Assembly: GCA_031406155.1 (NCBI GenBank)
Contig: JANOGW010000059.1
Span: forward strand, 62,001 to 126,000
Source of the DNA: JACMNW01 sp031406155
GTDB taxonomy: Bacteria > Pseudomonadota > Alphaproteobacteria > Rhodobacterales > Rhodobacteraceae
Direction: 5' to 3'
DNA: 64,000 bases
Shown here piece by piece: positions 1-8,745 of this stretch (position 1 is the first letter of the stretch; each line of letters begins with the position of its first letter). The notes under the pieces were generated by a model that saw only the letters and a list, made by a program, of their open reading frames with translations, searched no databases and was not told the origin of the DNA. The translations under genes and the position numbers were made by a program.

Positions 1-2
1 TG

Positions 3-383
3 CACCGCCCGGTATTGTCATCCTGGGACGCGCTGCTCGATTACTGCCATACCGCCATGGCGCATCTGGAAGCGGAGCAGTTCCGCATCCTGTTTCTGGA
101 CCGCAAGAATGTGCTGATCGCGGACGAGGCGCAGGCGCGTGGCACGGTTGATCATGTGCCGGTCTATCCGCGCGAGGTGGTGAAACGCGCGCTGGAGCTG
201 AACGCATCGGCGCTGATCCTGGTGCACAACCACCCGTCCGGCGATCCGACCCCGTCCGAGGCCGACATCACCGTCACCCATCAGATCAAGGAGGCGGCCG
301 AACTGCTTGGCGTGACGCTGCATGACCATCTGATCATCGGCAAGGAGCGCGAGTTGAGCTTCAGGGCGCAGGGGTATCTGTAG
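3..383 (+). CDS. radC: RadC family JAB-domain protein, 3' part (truncated by window start)
   Basis: The reading frame is open from base 3, so the 5' end of the gene lies outside the window; a TTG at 15 is in frame but is unlikely to be the true start. The visible 126 residues are the C-terminal JAB1/MPN-like metalloprotease-fold domain of the RadC (UPF0758) family. They contain the family signature HNHPSGDPTPSEAD, whose two His and Asp form the predicted zinc site, and an upstream FRILFLDRKN strand. RadC proteins were historically linked to DNA repair, but their biochemical role is unsettled. The stop overlaps the convergent downstream gene by 23 bp. Family assignment is secure; function is not. 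Confidence 0.93.
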   Translation, partial: HRPVLSSWDALLDYCHTAMAHLEAEQFRILFLDRKNVLIADEAQARGTVDHVPVYPREVVKRALELNASALILVHNHPSGDPTPSEADITVTHQIKEAAELLGVTLHDHLIIGKERELSFRAQGYL

Positions 384-1872
384 CAGGTGACGCGCTGATC
401 CACAGCTCGACCCGGCGGTTCAACTGCCGCCCGGGCGCGGTGGTATCGCACGCCATGGGCATGGTTTCGCCGTAAGCATCGACCCGCGGGATCTGGGCAT
501 CGGGCAGATTGGGCGCTTCGGCCCTCAGCGCGTCAGCGACACTTTGCGCGCGGGCGCGGGACAGATCAAGATTGGCGGCGGCGGTCCCCGAGCCATCAGA
601 AAACCCTGCAAAAACAAGTGTTTCACCCTTGAATTCCGATGCTTCAAGCAACCGTGCAAGATCGGCCAGGTTTTCGCGCGAATGCGCATCTAGGGTGGAA
701 GACCCGTCCTGGAACCGGAAGGTCAGCGACAGCCGATCCGCCCCCGACATGCCGGCGACCAGCCGCTTCAGATCGGCCAGCGTCACCTCGTCGCCCGCCC
801 CCTGAATGGCATTGATCAGGCGCAGGCCGTCTGCCGTCATCGGCTGGCGCTCTGGGCTGCGATCGATGAAGCCTGTTGTGCGGATGCTGTCCTGGGCTGC
901 CGGTGTGGCCAGAAATTCCAGAAACTGTCGCGCAAACAGCGGCAGGCGGCGGCGCGGGGTCAGCAGGAAGATCGGCAGCGACAGCGGATAATCCTCTGCC
1001 TTCACCGCAAGGCCCGAGGGCAACAGCGGAAAGCCGCAACTGTCGGTCAGGGGTAGCGCACGGGCCGGACCCAGCATTGCGCGCCCGATGATGGCAAGGG
1101 CCCACGGGTCACGCGCGACGGCTTCGGCGAGGCTGGCCATATCGTGGTGCAGGACGGCTGGCATTGGCTGTTCGCCAAGACGGGCCATAAGGGACCGCTG
1201 AAGATCGGTGTCTGCGCCAAGACCGTGCAGCACGACCGGCATGTCCGGGCCGCCGATTTCGCGCCAATTGGCCACCGCGCCAGTCAGCGCGCGGGCCAGA
1301 TCGGCGGTGGAAATGCGCGGCGTTGGGTTATCAGCGGCCACGATTGGCAACAGGGCATCCACGGCAAGGGCACGATGACCGAAATCCGGCTCCAACACTG
1401 ATGCGATGACCAGTTCGGCCCGGCCAGCGGCCAAAGCCGCGCGCGACACATCCGGTGCACTTGCGACAAAGTTGAACTCGGCCAGGGTCTTGCTTGTGGC
1501 GGGATCGGTCAGCTTGGCCGCAAACTCCGGCCCTGTCGTTTGTGTGTAGGTCAACCCGCGCGATCTGGCGAAAGCGGCAAGCAGCGGCGGCAACAGCACG
1601 TTGCCCGCATCAGGCGCGCCGACAATACGGACGACGGCTTTTGGCGCGGTCAGATCGGGGCAGGCCGGGCCATCGCAGATGACCCCCTGACCATCGACCG
1701 TCAGCAAACCGTAGCTTGTCTCGATGCGGTAGAACTCGCCGTCATAGCCCTGCAACAGGCCGCTTATGGAAATGCCACCATCAAGGGCGGTCAGTGTCAC
1801 ATCCTGGGCGCAGGCAGCCTGCGCTATTGTCAGTGCCGCGAAAATCGCAGCACTCCACCGGTATCGCCCCAT
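361..1872 (-). CDS. Exported phosphate-binding-like / OmpA-domain fusion protein
   Basis: This 503-residue protein has a Sec signal peptide (hydrophobic AAIFAALTIAQAACAQ, cleavage near AQA/AQD). A middle region from about residue 75 to 340 resembles PstS-type periplasmic phosphate-binding domains (TTGPEFAAKL, GLAVKAEDYPLSLPIFL). A C-terminal OmpA/MotB peptidoglycan-binding domain at about residues 375-490 shows VFAGFSDGSGTAAANLDLSR and a terminal RQLNRRVELW. The predicted protein is periplasmic and held to the cell wall. It is the last gene of a leftward run behind the unknown protein at 1890 (17-bp gap). Its 3' end overlaps radC. The ligand is unknown; an ordinary phosphate transporter role is unlikely because no pst permease genes are adjacent. 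Confidence 0.8.
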   Translation of the reverse strand: MGRYRWSAAIFAALTIAQAACAQDVTLTALDGGISISGLLQGYDGEFYRIETSYGLLTVDGQGVICDGPACPDLTAPKAVVRIVGAPDAGNVLLPPLLAAFARSRGLTYTQTTGPEFAAKLTDPATSKTLAEFNFVASAPDVSRAALAAGRAELVIASVLEPDFGHRALAVDALLPIVAADNPTPRISTADLARALTGAVANWREIGGPDMPVVLHGLGADTDLQRSLMARLGEQPMPAVLHHDMASLAEAVARDPWALAIIGRAMLGPARALPLTDSCGFPLLPSGLAVKAEDYPLSLPIFLLTPRRRLPLFARQFLEFLATPAAQDSIRTTGFIDRSPERQPMTADGLRLINAIQGAGDEVTLADLKRLVAGMSGADRLSLTFRFQDGSSTLDAHSRENLADLARLLEASEFKGETLVFAGFSDGSGTAAANLDLSRARAQSVADALRAEAPNLPDAQIPRVDAYGETMPMACDTTAPGRQLNRRVELWISASPATDTPAP

Positions 1873-1889
1873 GAACCGCCTGCCTGAGT

Positions 1890-2879
1890 TTAGTCTGCAG
1901 CGGCGATCTTCAGGTCCGGATCGATATTTTTCAACACCATAATGTCACCCACCGCGGCACAATCAGGCATCGCGAGGCTCAGATCGGTGATCGTGATGTC
2001 GCCGTCAACCGCAGCCAGCGTTTCGCCCAGAATTTCACGCGCGCAGGTCCGCTCGGTGATTGCGGCTTCCAGAACGATCCTGACCGGCGCGTCCTGCTCG
2101 GCAGGATAGGTGTACACCTCTGCCAGCATCGGCAGTTCAACCCGGTCGTTGCCCAAGACCGACATGAAGCCGCCGATCTGGGGCTGCCCGGCAAGCGGCA
2201 CCTGCGGATCAGCGTCCGACACATGGCCGCGTTCGCCGTAACCGGCCCCGCCTTCAAAAGCGTTCAACTGGAAAGCATCGTCACCCAGCCACTGCACACC
2301 AAAACGACGCAGAGTGGCGGCTTCTGGCACCGCCACCTCGGCGCTGATCGTTTGGCCATCGGAAAAGCGGACCGACACCTCCGCATCGCTGGTGAACGCC
2401 GGCAGCGACATGAACAACGTGCCCGCACGGGTTGTCTTTCCGGTTACCGCAAGGCCGGCATGACGCACCACAACACGTTCATTCGGCTGGCAGGGTGCCG
2501 TCAGCGTCAGGCCGATCATCGCCGAAGGCTGGGCCGCCAAATCCATGCTGACCATGCATTCATTCGCAGCAACGTCCGTGTCGGGAACCTGTGCCCCGAA
2601 GTCAACGCGCTGCACCGGGTCGACCGGCAGAGTGAATATACTCGGAATTTCGTCGTTCGGCGTCGACGCAAATGACGGCGTCGGCAGTTCCTTGATCGCT
2701 GGCTCGGGCACAGTGCTCTCGGGCCCCGCCGCAAGCAAGGTGATGTCAACGGGTTTGGAGTTCGGTGCGACGTCGGCCGATCTGGCAGGCTTCACCAACA
2801 CGTTTTGTACAAGGTGCCCTGAACCCAGAGCGACAGACATAATTGCTACCACCAGTGACAGCCGGCGTTTAAGTTCCAT
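1890..2879 (-). CDS. Conserved hypothetical exported protein downstream of secA
   Basis: I chose the ATG at 2879 (329 residues), not an upstream in-frame ATG at 2969, because GGGGAAG lies 7 bases before it and the N-terminus MELKRRLSLVVAIMSVALG is then a classic signal or anchor segment. After a Pro/Ser-rich linker (about residues 35-90) comes a beta-rich domain with paired cysteines (NECMVSMDL, TAPCQPNERV, ERTCAREILG, MPDCAAVGD) suggesting disulfides in the periplasm. I cannot assign a function from the sequence. Its position between secA and the OmpA-fusion gene, all leftward, hints at a cell-envelope or secretion-related job, but that is only inference. Confidence 0.75.
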   Translation of the reverse strand: MELKRRLSLVVAIMSVALGSGHLVQNVLVKPARSADVAPNSKPVDITLLAAGPESTVPEPAIKELPTPSFASTPNDEIPSIFTLPVDPVQRVDFGAQVPDTDVAANECMVSMDLAAQPSAMIGLTLTAPCQPNERVVVRHAGLAVTGKTTRAGTLFMSLPAFTSDAEVSVRFSDGQTISAEVAVPEAATLRRFGVQWLGDDAFQLNAFEGGAGYGERGHVSDADPQVPLAGQPQIGGFMSVLGNDRVELPMLAEVYTYPAEQDAPVRIVLEAAITERTCAREILGETLAAVDGDITITDLSLAMPDCAAVGDIMVLKNIDPDLKIAAAD

Positions 2880-3027
2880 AGAAATCTTCCCCAAGATCGC
2901 ACTGAGCCGGTCTAGGGGTGAAATCGGGCAAGGACGTGGCAAGAAGATGGCTACAATGTGGCAACCCAAGGTTGTAAGGGCAAAAGGACGTCACCCGGAA
3001 GGCGAGTCCGCCACAATTTGACCACAA

Positions 3028-5739
3028 TCAGACCAGCTGACCATGGCAATACTTGAATTTCTTGCCCGATCCACAGGGGCAGGACTCATTGCGCGACGGG
3101 TTCCCCCAAGTGGCCGAATCGGTTTCGACAAAGCCTTCGCGCGCAGCGGGTTGTGCGGGTTCGGCGATCTCTGCCGGTGCAGCGTCAGGAGCGGCGGCAC
3201 TTGCCTCGCGTTGCTGCTGTGCCAGGTATTGCGCCAACATGGCGTCCTGTTCCGCTTTCGACAGCGGGCGCACCTGTGCCAGTTTTTGCGTCACCTCCTG
3301 GCGTAACGAATTCAGCATGGACTCGAACAGCGTGAAACCTTCGTTCTTGTATTCCGCCAGCGGGTCACGCTGCGCATAGCCGCGAAAGCCAACCACCGAC
3401 CGCAGATGTTCAAGCCGCAACAGATGCTCGCGCCATTTGCCATCAATGGTCTGCAGCAGCACCTGCTTTTCGATGTTGCGCATGGCGTCGGGGCCAAAGG
3501 CCGCAACCTTTTCGTCCATCAGCTTGTCGCTTTGTTCCGTGATCCGCGTGCGCATGGCGTCCTGATCAACACCCTCTTCGGCGGCCCATTGGTCAATCGG
3601 CAGATCAAGGCCGATCTTTTCAACCACGCCCGCCTGCAATGCCACTGCATCCCACTGATCGGCATAGGATTTTGGCGGCATATAGGCATCAACCAGATCG
3701 TCGATCACCTGATGGCGCATATCCTGCGCAATCTCGCCCAGATCTTCGGCCTGCATGATTTCCAGCCGCTGACCGAAGATCGCCTTGCGCTGATCGTTCA
3801 TCACATCGTCGAATTTCAGCAATTGCTTGCGGATATCGAAGTTGCGCCCCTCAACCTTGGCCTGCGCCTTCTCAAGGCTTTTGTTCACCCAAGGGTGCAC
3901 GATCGCTTCGCCCTCTTTCATGCCCAGCGTCGACAGCACCTTGTCCAGCCGTTCAGACCCGAAAATGCGCATCAGATCGTCCTCGAGGCTCAGAAAGAAC
4001 GACGACCGCCCCGGATCGCCCTGCCGCCCGGATCGGCCGCGCAACTGGTTGTCGATCCGCCGGCTTTCATGACGCTCGGTCGCCAGCACATAAAGGCCCC
4101 CCGCTTCGATCACTTGCCCTTTCTCGGCAGCGTGCTCGGCCTCGATCTTGGCGCGCACCTCGTCGGGGTGCAGATGCGGGTCGGCGGCAATCGCCTGCAT
4201 TACCTTCATCTCGACATTGCCGCCAAGCTGGATGTCCGTGCCGCGGCCCGCCATATTGGTGGCAATCGTCACTGCGCCAAACTTGCCCGCATCGGCGACG
4301 ATCTGCGCTTCCTGCTCATGCTGGCGGGCATTCAGAACATTATGCGTAACGCCGGCCTCTTTCAGCAATCCCGACAGAAACTCCGACTTTTCGATGGATG
4401 TCGTGCCCACCAACAGCGGCTGCCCCTTGGCGTGTGCGTCCTTGATCTCGGCCACGATGCCGACATATTTTTCCTTGGCCGTGCGATACACCTTGTCGTG
4501 TTCATCCTTGCGCGCGACGGGGCGATTGGTCGGCACTTCGATCACGCCCAGCCCGTAAATCTGCATGAATTCCTCGGCTTCGGTTGATGCCGTGCCGGTC
4601 ATGCCCGCCAGTTTCTTGTAAAGCCGGAAGTAATTCTGGAACGTCACTGATGCCAGTGTCACGTTTTCAGGCTGGATTGCGACGCCCTCTTTCGCTTCGA
4701 TTGCCTGATGCAAACCGTCCGACAAGCGCCGGCCGCGCATCATGCGGCCGGTGAATTCGTCAATCAGCATGACCTCGCCATCGCGCACGATATACTGCTG
4801 ATCCTTGGTGAACAGCTTGTAGGCGCGCAAAGCCTGCGTCACATGATGGATCAGGGTGGTGCTTTCAGGATCATACAACGACTGGCCTTCCGGTAGCAGC
4901 CCGTTATCCGACAGCGATTTCTCGATGAAATCGTTGCCTTCATCGGAAAACGTCACATTCCGGGTTTTCTCGTCCAGCTTGTAATGCTCTGCCGTCAGCG
5001 CCGGGATCAGCTTGTCAACCTTGACATAGAGATCAGACCGATCCTGCGACGGTCCCGAAATGATAAGCGGCGTGCGCGCCTCATCGATCAGGATCGAGTC
5101 CACCTCATCGACAATCGCGTAGAAATGCCCGCGCTGCGACATTTCCTCTAGGCTGGCTTTCATATTGTCGCGCAGATAGTCGAAACCCAGCTCGTTGTTC
5201 GTCGCATAGGTGATGTCGGCGCGGTACGCCTCTTTCTTTTCAGCATCGGGTTGATAGGGATAAACCACCCCCGTCGTCATGCCCAAAGCGCCGTAAACCT
5301 TGCTCATCCATTCCGCGTCACGCTTGGCAAGATAATCGTTGACCGTAACGATGTGCACGCCCTTGCCCGCCAGCGCGTTCAGATAGGCCGGCAGGGTTGC
5401 CATCAGCGTCTTGCCTTCACCGGTTTTCATTTCCGAAATATTGCCTTGATGCAGGAAGATCCCGCCCTTCAGCTGCACATCGAACGCACGCAGGCCTAAG
5501 GCCCGACGCGCCGCTTCCCGGCAATTGGCAAAGGCTTCCGGAAGCAGATCATCAAGGCTTGTGCCTGATTGCGCACGCCCCTGCAATTCAACAGTTTTTG
5601 CCTTGATCGCGTCATCAGACAGCGCCTGAAATTCCGGCTCCAGCGCGTTGATCTTTGCGACCAATGGGCGAACCGATTTTACTTTACGGTCATTCGGGGT
5701 TCCGAAGACCTTTCGCGTAATAGTTCCAAGACCCAGCAT
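3028..5739 (-). CDS. secA: Preprotein translocase ATPase SecA
   Basis: SecA is the cytoplasmic and peripheral-membrane ATPase that drives Sec-dependent export through SecYEG. The 903-residue product is full length. It shows the DEAD-like Walker A region MKTGEGKTLMATLPAYLNAL near residue 105, the Walker B EVDSILIDEARTPLIISGP, the second helicase domain motifs TNMAGRGTDIQLGG and QLRGRSGRQGDPG, and a C-terminal zinc/SecB-binding tail SCPCGSGKKFKYCHGQ with all three Cys and the His. The start codon is preceded by GGAG with a 7-base spacer. It is transcribed leftward, divergent from the parvulin gene at 5946. Confidence 0.98.
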   Translation of the reverse strand: MLGLGTITRKVFGTPNDRKVKSVRPLVAKINALEPEFQALSDDAIKAKTVELQGRAQSGTSLDDLLPEAFANCREAARRALGLRAFDVQLKGGIFLHQGNISEMKTGEGKTLMATLPAYLNALAGKGVHIVTVNDYLAKRDAEWMSKVYGALGMTTGVVYPYQPDAEKKEAYRADITYATNNELGFDYLRDNMKASLEEMSQRGHFYAIVDEVDSILIDEARTPLIISGPSQDRSDLYVKVDKLIPALTAEHYKLDEKTRNVTFSDEGNDFIEKSLSDNGLLPEGQSLYDPESTTLIHHVTQALRAYKLFTKDQQYIVRDGEVMLIDEFTGRMMRGRRLSDGLHQAIEAKEGVAIQPENVTLASVTFQNYFRLYKKLAGMTGTASTEAEEFMQIYGLGVIEVPTNRPVARKDEHDKVYRTAKEKYVGIVAEIKDAHAKGQPLLVGTTSIEKSEFLSGLLKEAGVTHNVLNARQHEQEAQIVADAGKFGAVTIATNMAGRGTDIQLGGNVEMKVMQAIAADPHLHPDEVRAKIEAEHAAEKGQVIEAGGLYVLATERHESRRIDNQLRGRSGRQGDPGRSSFFLSLEDDLMRIFGSERLDKVLSTLGMKEGEAIVHPWVNKSLEKAQAKVEGRNFDIRKQLLKFDDVMNDQRKAIFGQRLEIMQAEDLGEIAQDMRHQVIDDLVDAYMPPKSYADQWDAVALQAGVVEKIGLDLPIDQWAAEEGVDQDAMRTRITEQSDKLMDEKVAAFGPDAMRNIEKQVLLQTIDGKWREHLLRLEHLRSVVGFRGYAQRDPLAEYKNEGFTLFESMLNSLRQEVTQKLAQVRPLSKAEQDAMLAQYLAQQQREASAAAPDAAPAEIAEPAQPAAREGFVETDSATWGNPSRNESCPCGSGKKFKYCHGQLV

Positions 5740-5945
5740 GTTTTCTCCGCCTGGCCAATTTCTGTATATCAGGGGTTCCTGACATCATCGTGTGAGCTTG
5801 CGGGCTTGCCCGCCCCCACCACGTTCCCTAAAAGAACCAGATCGGTACCAATAGCCCGCTGCACGCGACTGTCGCGATGTAAGGGGTCGCATGGGTCAAG
5901 TCAACGTCGCGCGGGTCCGCGCATGGATCAGGAGTAGGTGAAGTG

Positions 5946-6797
5946 ATGAAATCAACAGGTTTTTGGCAAGGAGTTGCCCTTGCAACCGCACTCGCCTTCA
6001 CCGCCCCGGCATTTGCGCAAGACAGCACTGCAGACACTGTTATCGCCACGGTTAACGGTGCCGAGATCACGTTTGGCCAGATGATCGTGCTGCGCGGCAC
6101 TTTGTCCGAACAGTACCAGTCGCTGCCCGATGATGTTCTGTTTAATGGCATCCTTGAACAACTCATTCAACAAACTGTTCTGGAACAATCCCTTGCAGGC
6201 AAGATCACCAAGCGTGACCAGATCGCTGTCGATAACAATCGTCGCGGTTACCTGTCCGGTATCGCCTTGCAATCGGTCGTCTCCGCCGCTGTAACGGACA
6301 AGGCGCTGCAAGCCGCCTACGACGCGCGCTTCAAAGACGCCGCCCCGCAAACTGAATACAGCGCCGCCCATATCCTTGTCGAGACGGAAGAAAAGGCCAA
6401 CGCACTGAAAACCGAACTGGATGGCGGCGCGGATTTCGCCGAACTGGCCAAGGTTAATTCCACCGATACCGGATCCGGTGCCAATGGCGGCGATCTGGGC
6501 TGGTTTGGCTTGGGCGCCATGGTAAAGCCGTTCGAAGACGCCGTCGTTGCTGCCGAAACTGGCAAAGTTACCGCACCGATCAAATCCGACTTCGGCTGGC
6601 ACCTGATCATGGTCAAGGAAACCCGCATCGCCGCCGCCCCACCGCTTGATGAACTGCGCGATGAACTGGCATCCGAGATCGAACAACAGGCGATTGAGGC
6701 GCATGTGAACCGCCTTACCGCCGCCGCCGCCATCACTCGCCCGGGCGAAGGCCTTGATCCCAAAACCCTGCGTGACGAAACACTGCTGGATAAATAA
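5946..6797 (+). CDS. Periplasmic parvulin-type peptidyl-prolyl isomerase (PpiC/SurA-like)
   Basis: This is a 283-residue exported folding factor. The signal peptide (GVALATALAFTAPAFAQ, cleavage after AFA) is followed by a SurA/PrsA-type N-terminal helical region. A single parvulin domain lies at about residues 135-225 (YSAAHILVETEEKA, GGDLGWFGLGAMVKPFEDAV, SDFGWHLIMV). It would isomerise X-Pro bonds and chaperone outer-membrane or secreted proteins. A GTG at 5943 is an equally placed alternative start; AGGAG at 5930-5934 serves both. It is divergent from secA, so an export ATPase and a periplasmic foldase share one intergenic region, and it is followed 21 bp later by argJ. Confidence 0.92.
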   Translation: MKSTGFWQGVALATALAFTAPAFAQDSTADTVIATVNGAEITFGQMIVLRGTLSEQYQSLPDDVLFNGILEQLIQQTVLEQSLAGKITKRDQIAVDNNRRGYLSGIALQSVVSAAVTDKALQAAYDARFKDAAPQTEYSAAHILVETEEKANALKTELDGGADFAELAKVNSTDTGSGANGGDLGWFGLGAMVKPFEDAVVAAETGKVTAPIKSDFGWHLIMVKETRIAAAPPLDELRDELASEIEQQAIEAHVNRLTAAAAITRPGEGLDPKTLRDETLLDK

Positions 6798-6818
6798 TCA
6801 GGAAAGGCGGGCGCTGAT

Positions 6819-8147
6819 ATGGGCAAGACCGATTGGAAGGCAAAGGCGAAATCCCTGAAGAAAAAGCTGACAAAGCTGATTGATCCAGCCAAACCAGCGC
6901 CCACCAAAGCCGCCAAACCCATATCGCCGCTCGCCCCGAAAGACGGCTTTCCACCCCTGCCTCGCATCGCTGGCGTCGAATTTGCCGCGGTCGAGGCCGG
7001 GGTGCGCTATACCAACCGCAAAGATGTGATGCTGATCCGCCTTGCCCCCGGCACGGCGATGGCGGGCGTCTTCACCCGCTCCACCACTCGCGCCGCTTGC
7101 GTCCGCGATTGTCAGGATAAACTGGCCAAGTCAGTGCCTTTGGGTGCTGGTGCCGCCATCATCGTCAACTCCGGCAATTCCAACGCGTTCACCGGCAAGG
7201 TCGGCGATGCCTCGGTTGCCGCCATCACTGCCGCCGTGGCAACCGCCCTCGATTTACCCGCCGCCCGCGTGTTCTCCTCGTCCACCGGCGTGATCGGCGA
7301 GCCTCTGCCCCACGACCGCATCATCGCCAAAATCCCCGCCCTCACCGCCACCTTGCGCGAAAACGCCATCGAAATGGCCGCTCTCGCCATGATGACAACC
7401 GACACCTTCCCAAAAGGTGCCGCCGCGACCATCCAAGGCGACGGCGGCCCGATCCACATCGCAGGCATCGCCAAAGGCTCTGGCATGATCGCACCCGATA
7501 TGGCCACGATGCTGGTCTATATCTTTACCGATGCAAAAATCCCTGCCCCGGCCTTGCAACGCATGCTGTCGCGCAATGTCGATGCCACATTCAACGCGAT
7601 CACGGTCGATAGCGACACCTCGACCTCCGACGCGCTGCTGCTCTGCGCCACCGGCCAAAGCTCCGCCGCTCAAGTCAAAGGCCCCGTCGCCAAAGTGTTT
7701 GAAGACGCCCTGCACGGCGTCATGCGCGATCTGGCCCATCAAGTTATCCGCGACGGAGAAGGTGCTACCAAATTCGTCGAAGTGCGCGTGACCGGTGCCG
7801 CAACACCCGAAGATGCCCACAAAGTCGGCATGGCCATCGCCAACTCGCCACTGGTGAAAACCGCTATCGCGGGCCAGGATCCGAACTGGGGCCGCATTGT
7901 CGCCGCCATCGGCAAATCGGGTGCCGCCGCAGACCGCGACAAGCTGACCATCCATTTTGGCGACTTACTTGTTGCCAAAGATGGCTGGTGCAACCCCGAC
8001 TACAAGGAAGAAGACGGTGCGGCCTATATGCGCCAGCAAGATCTGATCATCGCGGTCGATCTCGGCCTCGGCAAGGGTACCAAATCAGTCTGGACATGCG
8101 ATCTTACCGCTCGCTACATCGAGATCAACGCCGACTACCGCTCCTGA
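6819..8147 (+). CDS. argJ: Bifunctional glutamate N-acetyltransferase / amino-acid acetyltransferase ArgJ
   Basis: ArgJ catalyses the cyclic acetyl-transfer step of arginine biosynthesis, from N-acetylornithine to glutamate, and can also use acetyl-CoA. The 442-residue protein contains the autocleavage region KGSGMIAPDMATMLVYIF; the nucleophilic threonine, Thr230, starts the beta subunit. Other family features are NSGNSNAFTG, FNAITVDSDTSTSDALL and GQDPNWGRIVAAIG. An extra Lys/Pro/Ala-rich stretch of about 35 residues precedes the usual start (SPLAPKDGF). No internal Met allows a shorter form, so the extension looks genuine. It is co-directional with ppiC. Confidence 0.97.
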   Translation: MGKTDWKAKAKSLKKKLTKLIDPAKPAPTKAAKPISPLAPKDGFPPLPRIAGVEFAAVEAGVRYTNRKDVMLIRLAPGTAMAGVFTRSTTRAACVRDCQDKLAKSVPLGAGAAIIVNSGNSNAFTGKVGDASVAAITAAVATALDLPAARVFSSSTGVIGEPLPHDRIIAKIPALTATLRENAIEMAALAMMTTDTFPKGAAATIQGDGGPIHIAGIAKGSGMIAPDMATMLVYIFTDAKIPAPALQRMLSRNVDATFNAITVDSDTSTSDALLLCATGQSSAAQVKGPVAKVFEDALHGVMRDLAHQVIRDGEGATKFVEVRVTGAATPEDAHKVGMAIANSPLVKTAIAGQDPNWGRIVAAIGKSGAAADRDKLTIHFGDLLVAKDGWCNPDYKEEDGAAYMRQQDLIIAVDLGLGKGTKSVWTCDLTARYIEINADYRS

Positions 8148-8180
8148 TTTCATTTTGGCACAAATATCCCACCGGGGGGT

Positions 8181-8205
8181 CTGGGGGGATGTGAAATCCC
8201 CCCAG
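8181..8205 (+). terminator. Strong GC hairpin after argJ (terminator-like or dispersed palindrome)
   Basis: CTGGGGGGAT at 8181-8190 and ATCCCCCCAG at 8196-8205 are perfect inverted repeats around a GTGAA loop, followed by CTTTT. The element starts 33 bp after the argJ stop and ends 27 bp before the Nudix start. It could terminate argJ transcription or protect mRNA ends. Similar C/G-tract palindromes recur between genes in many alphaproteobacterial genomes (recollection, not checked here). Confidence 0.6.
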
Positions 8206-8232
8206 CTTTTCCCACCACGCGAAGGCGTCAAA

Positions 8233-8631
8233 ATGAAAACACTCCTCGTTTCCGCCGTCGCCCTGATAGACCCCGATGGCCGCGTACTGCTGGCCCAACG
8301 CCCGGCCGGCAAATCCATGGCCGGCCTGTGGGAGTTTCCCGGCGGCAAGGTCGAGGCCGGTGAAACCCCCGAGGCGGCTCTGATTCGGGAACTGCGGGAA
8401 GAGTTGGGCATCGACACCTTCGCAAGTTGCCTCGCTCCCCTCACCTTCGCCAGCCACAGCTACCCCGACTTCCACTTGCTGATGCCGCTTTTCGCCTGCC
8501 GTAAATGGCAGGGAATCGCCACCGGGGCCGAGGGGCAAAATCTGGCCTGGGTCCGCCCGCAAAACATGGGGCACTACCCCATGCCGCCCGCCGATCTGCC
8601 GCTTATCCCCATCCTGCGCGACTGGATATAG
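8233..8631 (+). CDS. mutT: MutT-type Nudix hydrolase ((deoxy)nucleoside triphosphate pyrophosphohydrolase)
   Basis: I chose the ATG at 8233 (132 residues). A longer in-frame start at 8155 would place the hairpin at 8181-8205 inside the coding region and adds residues foreign to the family. The Nudix box is complete: GGKVEAGETPEAALIRELREELGI, quoted here only as G38-x5-E-x7-REL-x2-EL-x2-E-type spacing, with GKSMAGLWEFPG before it. MutT proteins hydrolyse 8-oxo-dGTP so that it is not incorporated into DNA. The small size, substrate-loop style and ending (RDWI) fit MutT rather than a NadM or RppH fold. It is separated from argJ by the hairpin and may have its own promoter. Confidence 0.9.
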   Translation: MKTLLVSAVALIDPDGRVLLAQRPAGKSMAGLWEFPGGKVEAGETPEAALIRELREELGIDTFASCLAPLTFASHSYPDFHLLMPLFACRKWQGIATGAEGQNLAWVRPQNMGHYPMPPADLPLIPILRDWI

Positions 8632-8745
8632 TCAAAAGTGTCAAAAGTAAGGCGAACTCCCCTAACTCGCGCACATTCAGTTTGCCTTCTTAGGATTCAC
8701 CCCTAACTTCAGATTGTGAGAGAGATGCTTCTGGGGGGAAGACAA

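Noticed and set aside
2880..3027. 148-bp gap between secA and the unknown exported gene as a small RNA or riboswitch
   Set aside because: No stable hairpin series or known riboswitch core is visible.
5800..5813. GCGGGC-TT-GCCCGC palindrome between secA and ppiC
   Set aside because: The loop is too short for a stable hairpin and there is no T-tract; it may be chance in GC-rich DNA, so it is not listed as a terminator or operator.
8631..8648. Tandem GTCAAAAGT repeat as a possible repeat array
   Set aside because: There are only two copies with no spacers, so it is not a CRISPR and is probably chance.
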